From a virus, in IMG/VR virus record IMGVR_UViG_3300042465_002081, positions 1-37,015 of that record: 37,015 nt of DNA. One strand, written 5' to 3'. Under the pieces are notes generated by a model that had not been told where the DNA came from, did no database searches, and was given only the letters and a program-made list of their open reading frames with translations. Shown here piece after piece: positions 15,930-22,888 of this stretch. The first letter of the stretch is position 1. Each line of letters opens with the position of its first letter. The position numbers were made by a program, and so were the translations under genes.

Positions 15930-16292
15930 TTACGAAAGGAATTTGAGTCGATAAAGCGTGGAAAGATAAAGGGTAATGATTTCGTCAATCAAATTCTGTA
16001 AAGCCGAATCTGTTTTGTCGCAAATGTCGTAGCGATATTTTTCAATATCCTCAAGCTGGTCTTCTAAAAACTCGGTGACATTAGCCGTTTTCTTAGAGGA
16101 TTGCAAAGTGATTGCACCAATCATGCCGTTGCGACCTTGGTAGGCCTCGGCAAAATTGTCAGTTAAGTCGATGATATTCTCATAGAACTTTTGCAACGCT
16201 TTGTGCTTGGAATAGCTGCGTGTGTTCAGATGTACAGAATGTGTAACATCGCGCGCTAAGAAAAACATTCCTACGAAATCTGCCACTTTCAT
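15930..16292 (-). CDS. DUF5856-like helical protein, possible Dps/ferritin-like fold
   Basis: The product has 120 residues and is all-helical in appearance. The N-terminus VADFVGMFFLARDVTHSVHL leads into NTRSYSKHKALQKFYENIID and LTDNFAEAYQGRNG. I recognise this as a phage family, DUF5856 if I recall correctly, often encoded near structural or portal genes. The spacing of His18, His21, His30, Glu38, Asp45 and Glu49, with D-x-x-A-E before a Gly, recalls the metal-binding helices of Dps and ferritin-like proteins. That fold is inference. The ATG overlaps the portal stop (ATGA). Confidence 0.55.
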   Translation of the reverse strand: MKVADFVGMFFLARDVTHSVHLNTRSYSKHKALQKFYENIIDLTDNFAEAYQGRNGMIGAITLQSSKKTANVTEFLEDQLEDIEKYRYDICDKTDSALQNLIDEIITLYLSTLYRLKFLS

Positions 16293-18472
16293 TGTGGTTG
16301 CTCCATCATTGGGGGCGGTTGCATCATGTCTTGTTCAGGTGGAGGCTGCTGCATACCTTGATCCATTGGAGGCTGCATCATGTCTTGTTCCATAGGCGGC
16401 ATCTCGAACTGCTGGCGCTGTGGTGCGCCGCCAATCAGATCACCCGTATCCATTGCAGCGGCTACCGTACCCATTACAATGTCTTGGATTTGCTCAAAAG
16501 TCATGCCCGCTTGAACGGCCGAGATACGCTTGGTTTCAGCATCAAAGGCTTTGATCTGCGCCTCATAGTTCTTGCGCTCAATGTCTTGGGCTTCCATAGA
16601 CTTAGACACGTTTTGCAGCATAGTGTGCATCTGTTCCATCTCTTGCGCCATCGCTTGCATCTGCTGCTCGGCGGCTTGGAGGGCTGGGTCTTTGTCGCCG
16701 TCATCCATGAGTTTTGGATCAATGGTCTTGGCAAAGCGTTTAGCCATCTCTTGTGCGCCAGGCCAATCCATGTTCTTGATGAACAGATCGCCCGCAACCG
16801 ACCACAGTTGTGGGTTGCCTTGCAACAATTGACCCATCGACTCGAGCGCCTCTTGGCGTTTGGTCATGTAGCTTGGGCCGGTGGTGACCATCACATCATA
16901 CGTTCCAACACCAGGGTTGTAAATCTTGTCGATTTCTAACCCGTTTTGGTCAACAATTTTTTTGACCGGTTCTTGCTGCATAGGGTCGATTTTGGCTGAG
17001 TCAGGCTCACCGTCTTCGCCCATAATGCGGGCAACACGCTGTGTGTCGTAAATCTTAGGCACTAAATTAATGATTTGGCGGGTAATGTGCCGAATGGCTC
17101 GAGCCAAGTTATCAACGTAGTGGTAAGTGCCTGTGTCGGTCTGACGCTCACGCGCCATGATGGCCTTGCCTGAACGCTCGTTAGAGGTCGCACCAAGGCT
17201 CGAGTCATATTGCCCTGTCGTTGACTTAATATCGTCGCTAGCGCCCGCTTTGGCTTGCAGCAAGCCACTTGACGCCATAGGGGGTTGTGCGCGTTGGGGT
17301 AGTGGTAATGTACCGCCCGCACCGTCGGTCACATCAGGGTTAACTTCAAGGTAAGGCCAGTTGGTTGTGTTGGCAGTTTTCCACTGCATTTCATAACCTT
17401 CAAACTGACCGCCGTACCCGATAAACGGTGCTTTGGGCGCCAGGGCAAGCATCTCAGCCTCTTGGCTCACCCAATAGTTGTACATCCGCTGCGCGTCCTT
17501 GGCATTACGAACAATGCCCGACACATGAATGCGCCCGTCAATCTCAAATTCGTTGCCAACCACTCGCACAACCGGAATCCAATCGCCCGCCCAATCGTTA
17601 GACTCTAGCACTTCAAAGCCATTGATCTTGCAATGTTTGACTTTTTTAATGTCAACCAAGCGACTTTTGATCGGTTTCATGCCCAACTGAACCATTTGCT
17701 GGTCTTCAGGTGAGCCTTTTAGGGCGCTTACGTTGCCGTAGTACAGGTTTAGCGTAGCTTTTTCATGCTCAACGTAGTAATAATCAGCGATCCGAATGGT
17801 GTCTACACTTAACCAAGGTGCGTAGGATTCATTACCCACGCTTTGCGCCTGTAAGGATGACACAGGTTGTGCATCCGGAAACATACGCTCAAAATCCTCG
17901 AGCATGAGGTCTTCAGTTACAAAACACCATTGGGCGTCTGAGCCGCACGGGTCTTGGATCGTTGGATCCATGTAGACTGAGAAAGAGTTGCGAATACGCC
18001 CGATCTTGATGTTCTGATCAAACGAATTGGCGCTCTCATACTCGGTGAGCAACCGGATATAGCCCTCACCATACGCTACTTGGTTTTCACAAGCGGTGTC
18101 GTATGCGACGTCCGCGTCAGACATATACTCAATGTGACGCACCATGCCGTTAAAAATCTCAGCAACTTCAACGTCAGCTTTGTCGTCAGCCGGAATTACT
18201 TTTCCGCTAGGACGATTTTGGCGTTGGTCGTTGGTGACTTGTCTGACGTGCTGGGGGAGTTTGTTGATGGTAAGGCAGGGGCGCGCGTTAATGGTTTGCC
18301 CTTGGACTGAGCCCCGAGTAGCCAACACGTCGGCTGGCCATTGGAATTGATTGTCTGGACTTGCTGCATAGAATCGAAGGTCATCAAGTTCATCCTCACG
18401 GCTATCAGAATAGGCGGCAATCGCCATTGTCATGCGATGCAGTGCGGTTTCTATGATGTCTTTGTCTTTCAT
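16289..18472 (-). CDS. Portal protein, P22 gp1-like
   Basis: The product has 727 residues, the size of P22 portal (725). Recognisable segments are LTINKLPQHVRQVTNDQRQN, the acidic DKADVEVAEIFNGMVRHIE, DTACENQVAYGEGYIRL and YMDPTIQDPCGSDAQWCF, all typical of the P22 portal family. The portal is the dodecameric ring through which DNA is packaged and ejected and to which gp4 and gp10 attach. The C-terminal about 40 residues are a Met/Gln/Pro-rich repeat (PPMEQDMMQPP, PPPEQDMMQPP) after a helical barrel-like region. The start overlaps the stop of the GroES-like gene. Confidence 0.9.
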   Translation of the reverse strand: MKDKDIIETALHRMTMAIAAYSDSREDELDDLRFYAASPDNQFQWPADVLATRGSVQGQTINARPCLTINKLPQHVRQVTNDQRQNRPSGKVIPADDKADVEVAEIFNGMVRHIEYMSDADVAYDTACENQVAYGEGYIRLLTEYESANSFDQNIKIGRIRNSFSVYMDPTIQDPCGSDAQWCFVTEDLMLEDFERMFPDAQPVSSLQAQSVGNESYAPWLSVDTIRIADYYYVEHEKATLNLYYGNVSALKGSPEDQQMVQLGMKPIKSRLVDIKKVKHCKINGFEVLESNDWAGDWIPVVRVVGNEFEIDGRIHVSGIVRNAKDAQRMYNYWVSQEAEMLALAPKAPFIGYGGQFEGYEMQWKTANTTNWPYLEVNPDVTDGAGGTLPLPQRAQPPMASSGLLQAKAGASDDIKSTTGQYDSSLGATSNERSGKAIMARERQTDTGTYHYVDNLARAIRHITRQIINLVPKIYDTQRVARIMGEDGEPDSAKIDPMQQEPVKKIVDQNGLEIDKIYNPGVGTYDVMVTTGPSYMTKRQEALESMGQLLQGNPQLWSVAGDLFIKNMDWPGAQEMAKRFAKTIDPKLMDDGDKDPALQAAEQQMQAMAQEMEQMHTMLQNVSKSMEAQDIERKNYEAQIKAFDAETKRISAVQAGMTFEQIQDIVMGTVAAAMDTGDLIGGAPQRQQFEMPPMEQDMMQPPMDQGMQQPPPEQDMMQPPPMMEQPQ

Positions 18473-18714
18473 ACCAATCCGATTACGTCCTTGTCTTTCA
18501 TCAGGATCAAATCTTCGTACTTGCGGTCAATTGTACCGCTGTACATGACGTGATCACCTACACTCACCATAAGTGGGCGTTTTGAATCTTTCTTGCCAGG
18601 CCCGACTGCCACGACCACGCCTGTGCGGGTGTCTTCCTCGGGCATGATAATCAGCCCGCTTTGCACAAACGGGTCAGGGCGTACTGCAATGTTGTCGTGC
18701 AATGGTTGGATCAT
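18469..18714 (-). CDS. GroES-like co-chaperonin (Cpn10)
   Basis: The product has 81 residues. MIQPLHDNIAVRPDP matches the first strand of GroES (IRPLHDRV). SGLIIMPEED occupies the place of the mobile loop that binds GroEL. TGVVVAVGPGKKD matches the G-E-V-x-A-V-G-x-G core, VSVGDHVMYSG matches V-K-V-G-D-x-V, and YEDLILMKDKDVIGLV matches the GroES C-terminus. It is about 15 residues shorter than typical GroES, mainly in the loop and roof regions. It would cap the host GroEL to help fold phage proteins, most likely the P22-type coat. Its start overlaps the upstream stop, and its stop overlaps the portal start. Confidence 0.8.
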   Translation of the reverse strand: MIQPLHDNIAVRPDPFVQSGLIIMPEEDTRTGVVVAVGPGKKDSKRPLMVSVGDHVMYSGTIDRKYEDLILMKDKDVIGLV

Positions 18715-18860
18715 TTCTTCTTTGCAGTTTTGGCTGATTGTTTAAAGTCTTTGGCGGTCGGGGCGTTTTTTGACCCGACTTTGTTCATTTTCTCGCCTGA
18801 GCCCTCTTTAATGCGCTCGCGTTTTGCGTGAATATTTGCGTACAAACCAGTTTTCAACAT
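18711..18860 (-). CDS. Small basic conserved protein
   Basis: The product has 49 residues. MLKTGLYANIHAKRERIKEG is followed by SGEKMNKVGSKNAPTAKDF and a Lys-rich end. I chose the ATG at 18860 because this is where the conserved family begins, a GGTGG Shine-Dalgarno precedes it, and it overlaps the end of the upstream gene by seven bases. The longer frame starting at 18935 lies wholly within that gene. This small basic protein recurs with its neighbour near portal and terminase genes in phages of Proteobacteria. Its function is unknown. Confidence 0.65.
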   Translation of the reverse strand: MLKTGLYANIHAKRERIKEGSGEKMNKVGSKNAPTAKDFKQSAKTAKKK

Positions 18861-19111
18861 TTCCACCGTTTTAAAGAAGCCTTTGCACGTTCGCCATCCT
18901 TGGCATGGGCTGCAACCGCGCCCATTCTTGCACAAAAGGACGCCTTGCGCCCTTTATCTGCTTCGGTCTTAGGATTGGGGGCGGGTGCCTTTAGGTTTGA
19001 GCCCGTTTCCGCATTGTACTTGGCTCGGCCCTTGGCGGTTAACCCCGCGCCTTGAGAGGCGGGTAGTTTCTCGCCTCGCCCTACCGATAACGACACGGAT
19101 TTCTTAGCCAT
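18854..19111 (-). CDS. Small basic conserved protein (DUF6321-like)
   Basis: The product has 85 residues. It has a Lys/Arg-rich sequence with SVGRGEKLPASQGAGLTAKG, GSNLKAPAPNPKTEADKGRK and SFCARMGAVAAHAK. The order matches a small conserved family (DUF6321, from memory) encoded near terminases and portals of Proteobacterial phages. It has no known enzymatic motif; the positive charge suggests nucleic-acid contact or a virion internal role. The ATG is at 19111, sharing its A with the preceding stop codon (TAATG). It overlaps the 49-residue gene by seven bases. Confidence 0.65.
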   Translation of the reverse strand: MAKKSVSLSVGRGEKLPASQGAGLTAKGRAKYNAETGSNLKAPAPNPKTEADKGRKASFCARMGAVAAHAKDGERAKASLKRWKC

Positions 19112-19569
19112 TATGCGCAGTGAATGATTGCAAAGTTAAGGACAACAGCTTCAGCGAGTGGGTTTGCGCTAATGTTACGCAGGGTGATGGTCGCCGAGCC
19201 CGCTGCCATGCTAGACACAAAAGCGTTGTAAGACGCTGACGTGCCGTTGGTCACGTTCAGAATCAGTACGTCTTTAGCCGACAATAAGCTGTTAGTCAGC
19301 GTAAAGGTCACGTTTGTGGTTGCAGCCAAGGAGGCTGCGTTCAAGGTAATCTGACCGGCAGAGGCGTTAAGCGTCACGCCAGTAGATTTTGAAGTTAACT
19401 GAGTGACCGCACCTTGTGCCGGAGTTCCATAACCAATCTCTACGTCTGCGTAAACAGTTGTACCTTCGATTGTGCTAGGTGTTGTTAAGCCAATAGGTGT
19501 GTTGTCAATTGTACCGCCGGAAATAACTTGATCGGCAAACGCTACGCCGATAGGTTGTGTATTAGGCAT
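19111..19569 (-). CDS. Beta-rich virion-type protein downstream of terminase
   Basis: The product has 152 residues. I use the ATG at 19569, preceded by GGGAG and one base beyond the terminase stop. The longer frame to 19662 runs entirely within the terminase gene. The N-terminal QVISGGTIDNTPIGLTTPST resembles the repeat found at fibre N-termini, and the remainder is Ala/Thr/Asn-rich strands (VTFTLTNSLLSAKDVLIL, ITLRNISANPLAEAVVLNF). It may be a small fibre, head appendage or decoration protein. Location between terminase and portal is unusual for such a protein. Confidence 0.55.
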   Translation of the reverse strand: MPNTQPIGVAFADQVISGGTIDNTPIGLTTPSTIEGTTVYADVEIGYGTPAQGAVTQLTSKSTGVTLNASAGQITLNAASLAATTNVTFTLTNSLLSAKDVLILNVTNGTSASYNAFVSSMAAGSATITLRNISANPLAEAVVLNFAIIHCA

Positions 19570-19570
19570 T

Positions 19571-21091
19571 TCAAGCTCCCATCCAAGAAGTTTGTAAACT
19601 ATTAGTTGATTGACTACGGCGCTTTGGTTCTGCGTACTCTCGGTGCGCGACGGGAAATGCAAACGTCACGCATATAGCATCTGCTGCATCAGGCGAGGCT
19701 AACCCCCGCGCTTTCATGTCCTTCTTAGACTCTAAAAAGATCGTACCTTTAGAGTCGGGCTTCATTACAGGTGATATTAAATCAGTTTTAAGTATCCTGT
19801 CACTAGGAATCGATGCAGTTTTAAGCCATTGACGCATATCACCCCACATCTGAGCCCTTAAATTACCATACATCAACGGGTTTTTTGATTTATTTCCGAA
19901 ATTCACGCCCCGAATCTTGTAGCGTTGCTCTTTTAGGCGATCCACCACGCCCCCGCCCACGCCACCTTCGTCAATGACCACCAACGCTGGCTTATATTCT
20001 TCAATACACTCAATGACGTGCCCCACGACCGTCATCGTATCGTCGCCTTTGAAGCGTTTGATGCCAATAATGTCGCGCCCTTGTCTGATGGCGATCACGG
20101 TCGAGTCCGAACCAAAGCGTGCAGGGTCAACACCCACGATAATGGGGGCGGATAGGTCTTTCAGGCGTGGGCGACGCATGGCTTCATCAACGATCGATGA
20201 TGATATGAACTGATCATCACCCGCAGAGGGAAAGTCACCATAGACCTCGACCGCAGCTTGTGATGAATCGGCGCCATATTCGTCGATGATCTGCTGATAC
20301 ACCGCCTTGTCCGTACCCTCAACCGTTCTTGCGTCCACAATCTTGGTGTTCCAAAAGTCACGCTTAGAGTTGTGGCATTCGTAGAAGTAACCGGTATTTC
20401 TGCGCGGGTTAGAAAACGCCAACCAAAAGCGGTTAGGTGTGTTCTCAGTAAAGAAGCCAGCCGTTACCGCCCAAATAGCGTCATCAATACCGCTTGCCTC
20501 GTCAAAGATCACCATCACACCGTCGTAATTGTGAACCCCCGCGTACGCATCAGGGTTTTCGCTTGACCACAGCCTGCCTTCTACCGACCAATAGCGTGTG
20601 CCTTTCTTTAGGTCACGCTCGACTAGTTCGGTAATCCACTTAGCGGGCATGAGGCGGGTGGCGCTGACTTCAAACCAATGTGAGTTTAAGGACATGGCGA
20701 GCCACTTGGTAATCTCGGCCCAGGTGACCGATCGTAACTGTGATTCGCTGTTGGCTGAAATAATGGTCGTTGAGCCAATCCGTGTGGAGAGCATCCACAG
20801 GGTGAGCCAACTGACCAACGCTGACTTGCCAATTCCGCGACCGGATGACGTTGCCATGCGGAAGGTGTCAAAGTCAATCTTGCCGCCGTTCTGCTTAATA
20901 TGGGCGGTTAAGTCTTGCAGCACTTCCCGTTGCCAACGGCGTGGGCCTGAGAAGTGTTCTAGCGGTGTGCCTTTTTGACCCCAAGGGAATGCGTAGAGTA
21001 CAAACGCTAGTGGGTCATCCTTGATCTTGGGCGACCAAAGCGCCGACATTAGACGCATCTCTTCGGCGGCGCTGTATTGTGTCGTCTGCAT
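19571..21091 (-). CDS. terL: Terminase large subunit
   Basis: The product has 506 residues and is the packaging motor. The N-terminal ATPase has Walker A SGRGIGKS (83-90) and Walker B VIFDEAS (194-200). The C-terminal RNase H-like nuclease has GVDPARFGSD (320-329), VVIDEGG (371-377) and SPDAADAIC (466-474), giving the three acidic metal ligands. It translocates DNA through the portal and cuts the concatemer. It overlaps the small subunit by 77 bases. Alternative starts at 21058 and 21049 would shorten the protein by 11 or 14 residues without touching a motif. The motifs are complete. Confidence 0.92.
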   Translation of the reverse strand: MQTTQYSAAEEMRLMSALWSPKIKDDPLAFVLYAFPWGQKGTPLEHFSGPRRWQREVLQDLTAHIKQNGGKIDFDTFRMATSSGRGIGKSALVSWLTLWMLSTRIGSTTIISANSESQLRSVTWAEITKWLAMSLNSHWFEVSATRLMPAKWITELVERDLKKGTRYWSVEGRLWSSENPDAYAGVHNYDGVMVIFDEASGIDDAIWAVTAGFFTENTPNRFWLAFSNPRRNTGYFYECHNSKRDFWNTKIVDARTVEGTDKAVYQQIIDEYGADSSQAAVEVYGDFPSAGDDQFISSSIVDEAMRRPRLKDLSAPIIVGVDPARFGSDSTVIAIRQGRDIIGIKRFKGDDTMTVVGHVIECIEEYKPALVVIDEGGVGGGVVDRLKEQRYKIRGVNFGNKSKNPLMYGNLRAQMWGDMRQWLKTASIPSDRILKTDLISPVMKPDSKGTIFLESKKDMKARGLASPDAADAICVTFAFPVAHREYAEPKRRSQSTNSLQTSWMGA

Positions 21092-21512
21092 CCGTGGGTT
21101 CCATATCTATAGTAAGACCGTGTTGAACGCGCGAGTCAGCTTGCTCAAGCGCGGTGATGATGCTGATCTGTTGCGTCACGTCCACCTGCACTTGCTGCTT
21201 GGCAACCCAATCGTGTTTGTGTTTCAGAAACTCCAACGCCATCTTAGCGTCGCCCGCTAACGCCGCATCACGCACAACCTGCGACATCTCGGACTCTGAA
21301 TCCGCACGGCCTTGCATGGCGGCTAATTCGACCACAGGGTCTAGCTGGCAGAGTTTACGAAACTCCTCGGGCATCATGCCAGCCTTCAACGCAAGCGCGT
21401 CATTAGACAGACCAAGACGCGCAGCCTCATAGACGCGCAACAAACGCGACTCGGTGGCGCGGACTTCGCGGGGTGTGAAGTGTAGAGATAACATTTTGCG
21501 ATTGTAGGTCAT
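21015..21512 (-). CDS. terS: Terminase small subunit
   Basis: The product has 165 residues. The N-terminal part (HFTPREVRATESRLLRVYEA, ARLGLSNDALALKAGMMPEEF) is a helix-turn-helix-type domain that would bind the packaging site. The middle (VVRDAALAGDAKMALEFLKH, KHDWVAKQQVQV) is the helical oligomerisation region seen in several phage small terminases. It is the first gene of the late minus-strand unit. Its start codon lies inside a copy of the ACATGACC[GT]ACA repeat. A TATAAT at 21529-21524 is only 11 bases before the ATG, so the mRNA leader would be very short if that element is used. Confidence 0.75.
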   Translation of the reverse strand: MTYNRKMLSLHFTPREVRATESRLLRVYEAARLGLSNDALALKAGMMPEEFRKLCQLDPVVELAAMQGRADSESEMSQVVRDAALAGDAKMALEFLKHKHDWVAKQQVQVDVTQQISIITALEQADSRVQHGLTIDMEPTDADDTIQRRRRDASNVGALVAQDQG

Positions 21513-21566
21513 GTGGGCAATTTATTATATAAAAAAAATTTTGTTGGCATAACCTCCGCTAGCTAC

Positions 21567-21582
21567 GGCCCTGTGCAGGGCC
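21567..21582. repeat. Perfect GC-rich inverted repeat
   Basis: GGCCCTG-TG-CAGGGCC gives two 7-base arms with a 2-base centre. It is followed by CTACCCCCCCCC. It lies 55 bases upstream of terS. It is too compact for a normal terminator loop and has no U-tract, so a protein-binding site or structured leader is more likely. Confidence 0.5.
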
Positions 21583-21617
21583 CTACCCCCCCCCTATCAA
21601 ATACTTAGGGCTCTTAT

Positions 21618-21656
21618 GCTGCACTGCGGTAGCTGCACTGCACAATGCTGCACTGC
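21618..21656. repeat. Three iteron-like direct repeats
   Basis: GCTGCACTGC occurs exactly three times, at 21618-21627, 21632-21641 and 21647-21656, with 14- and 15-base periods. Short, evenly spaced direct repeats in a gene-free region suggest a protein-binding array such as an origin or a packaging (pac) site. The period is longer than one helical turn, so copies would not lie on a single face. Confidence 0.6.
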
Positions 21657-21780
21657 AACATGCCGGTGGCCGAGAGGTTTTAACGACGGCGAGCGGTGCC
21701 TGGCTAACGCCTGGTAACCGGTAACGGCTAGCAGAATGCACAACACAACGCGGTCGAGCGGTGGCAGGCCGTTAGCAAAA

Positions 21781-21801
21781 TGTAGGTCATGTCGGTCATG
21801 T
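21781..21801. repeat. Tandem copies of TGTNGGTCATGT
   Basis: TGTAGGTCATGT (21781-21792) and TGTCGGTCATGT (21790-21801) overlap by three bases. Further copies are TGTAGGTCATGT at 21503-21514, over the terS start codon, and the reverse complement ACATGACCGACA at 22035-22046, just before the early promoter. Four copies of a 12-base motif with one variable position within about 550 bases point to a common binding factor. Confidence 0.55.
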
Positions 21802-21936
21802 AGCCATCGAAAAAAAGTCAACGCTAGCCTATGTGCAAAAAGTGAGCAACACGCCACGGCGTGCGCGTTTGCGCTCCGACATAAAATATAGCTGTACATA
21901 TATACAGTATATTTAAAAACTTACTATCTAATCTAA

Positions 21937-21967
21937 TAAATGACTACCTTATACATCAAGTCATTTA
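21937..21967. repeat. Nine-base inverted repeat, operator candidate
   Basis: TAAATGACT (21937-21945) and AGTCATTTA (21959-21967) are perfect inverted arms with a 13-base spacer. A third AGTCATT occurs at 21997-22003. The right arm abuts AAAGCC...GGCTTT (21967-21989) followed by T residues, which could form an alternative, terminator-like stem in plus-strand RNA. Confidence 0.5.
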
Positions 21968-22083
21968 AAGCCATAATTTATAAGGCTTTTTATGTTAGTC
22001 ATTCGCGCACAATTACATACCCACGAAATAACCCACATGACCGACAAAATTGTGAGCATTTGTGAGCTTTTTGCTATAAATAA

Positions 22084-22112
22084 TTGTACACTGCTATAAA
22101 ATCATGTACAAT
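22084..22112 (+). promoter_or_regulatory. Early promoter with overlapping palindrome
   Basis: TTGTAC (22084-22089) and TACAAT (22107-22112) are 17 bases apart, a good sigma70-type promoter for the plus-strand early genes, with a start near 22119. TTGTACA (22084-22090) and TGTACAA (22105-22111) are also perfect inverted repeats, so a dimeric repressor or activator could occupy both hexamers. A second TATAAA at 22075-22080 lies just upstream. Confidence 0.6.
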
Positions 22113-22144
22113 GTAGTTTCTGACAACAAACCTGGTAGACGAAA

Positions 22145-22333
22145 ATGTTAACAAAAGCCAACCAAAAGCAGCTAGTAATCCTTAAGCAAAGCCAAGCGCT
22201 AGGCAATTACGGCGCTATTGCGCGCGGCCTGTCTTTTATGATTCGCGCATCATTACGTAAAACAGAACAAGCCGAGTTACGCGCTTTGGCCGCGCAGTTT
22301 GGCGTGACTACTCACCCTGATTACATTTGTTAA
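22145..22333 (+). CDS. Small basic hypothetical protein (first early gene)
   Basis: The product has 62 residues. It begins MLTKANQKQLVILKQSQALG and continues with GAIARGLSFMIRASLRKTEQ and AELRALAAQFGV. It is Lys/Arg/Gln-rich and probably helical. It is the first gene after the early promoter, with only a weak GGTAGA before the ATG. I do not recognise a family. First early genes of phages often interfere with host transcription or defence, but nothing in the sequence shows that here. Confidence 0.55.
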   Translation: MLTKANQKQLVILKQSQALGNYGAIARGLSFMIRASLRKTEQAELRALAAQFGVTTHPDYIC

Positions 22334-22377
22334 ACCAAACCGGCCGCGCAAGCGGCCATTACTCTAAGGTGCATAAC

Positions 22378-22695
22378 ATGAATAAAGTTACTCGCGACAT
22401 AAACAAGTGGTTCCCTGAACTAAGCGCCGAGCAAGCGCTAGACGTTCACTTGACTTTAATGGCTACAGATATTGATTTCTCAAGCGCGACGAATTACGAG
22501 TTAAAACAGGCCGCGCTTGAGGTTATCCGCTCGACTGCGCCGGACGTCTACCGCGCTTACTTCACCAAAGCAAAAGAAAAAGAAAAGGGTTACTTACACG
22601 GCGCCGAGGGTTTGCCCGCGACGTCCGTGCATCCCTTGTACGTCAAAATGTACGCAATGGGCCAACGTCACGTTAAGGACTCAAAAAATGTCTAA
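22378..22695 (+). CDS. Hypothetical early protein
   Basis: The product has 105 residues. I chose the ATG at 22378 (MNKVTRDINKWFPELSAEQA) because TAAGGTG precedes it at the usual distance. The longer frame from 22327 adds unconserved-looking residues and overlaps the previous gene. The protein is mixed helical with FSSATNYELKQAALEVIRS and KAKEKEKGYLHGAEGL. The function is unknown. The motif CTCTAAGGT before the start recurs ahead of 23613, with a shorter version ahead of 22976, so these genes share a ribosome-binding leader. Confidence 0.6.
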   Translation: MNKVTRDINKWFPELSAEQALDVHLTLMATDIDFSSATNYELKQAALEVIRSTAPDVYRAYFTKAKEKEKGYLHGAEGLPATSVHPLYVKMYAMGQRHVKDSKNV

Positions 22696-22888
22696 AGAAA
22701 CTCTAATTTATGCGTTACCGAAAGGCGAAACGCGCCGCTATTGCGAAGAGTTAATTTCGGTTAAGTGCCAAGACGATGATGATATTGCCCGCGTTAAAGC
22801 GGCCGCAAGCGCGGCCGGTTACCACTCATTCCGCGTTGCGTACTACAACGGTGAAAAGCCCAACTTTTTAGGTGCCCTCAATGTCTGA
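22688..22888 (+). CDS. Small hypothetical early protein
   Basis: The product has 66 residues. The ATG at 22688 overlaps the previous gene's end by eight bases. The sequence MSKETLIYALPKGETRRYCE, then CQDDDDIARVKAAASAAGYH and SFRVAYYNGEKPNFLGAL, looks like a compact alpha/beta fold. The much longer frame from 22517 lies inside the upstream gene and is not used. I cannot assign a function. It overlaps the next, very small gene by eight bases. Confidence 0.6.
   Translation: MSKETLIYALPKGETRRYCEELISVKCQDDDDIARVKAAASAAGYHSFRVAYYNGEKPNFLGALNV

Larger units (their letters stand above)
21513..22144. promoter_or_regulatory. Divergent control region between late and early units
   Basis: This is the only gene-free stretch over 300 bases. 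From left to right it holds an AT-rich tract with TATAAT for the minus strand, a GC hairpin beside a run of nine C (21586-21594), three GCTGCACTGC repeats, a tandem GCCTGGCTAAC/GCCTGGTAACC (21698-21719), ACATGACC[GT]ACA repeats, near-palindromes in very AT-rich DNA (21892-21907), AGTCATT inverted repeats and a plus-strand promoter. It could combine the promoters, operators, a pac site and an origin. The only long frame in it (minus, 21899-21597) shows no protein-like features. Confidence 0.6.

Noticed and set aside
18861-18935. Extended N-terminus of the 49-residue basic protein (74-residue frame).
   Set aside because: The extra part lies wholly inside the upstream gene, and the recognisable family starts at the internal ATG with its own ribosome-binding site.
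19570-19662. Extended N-terminus of the 152-residue protein downstream of terminase.
   Set aside because: It overlaps the terminase gene in another frame, while the ATG at 19569 has a GGGAG signal and sits right after the terminase stop.
21597-21899. Minus-strand frame of 100 residues in the divergent control region.
   Set aside because: It covers the direct repeats and palindromes, has no ribosome-binding site, and its Leu/His/Arg/Cys-rich composition is unlike the other genes.
22517-22687. N-terminal extension of the 66-residue early protein.
   Set aside because: It is a Ser/Arg/Lys-rich shadow of the upstream gene; the ATG at 22688 begins the protein-like part.
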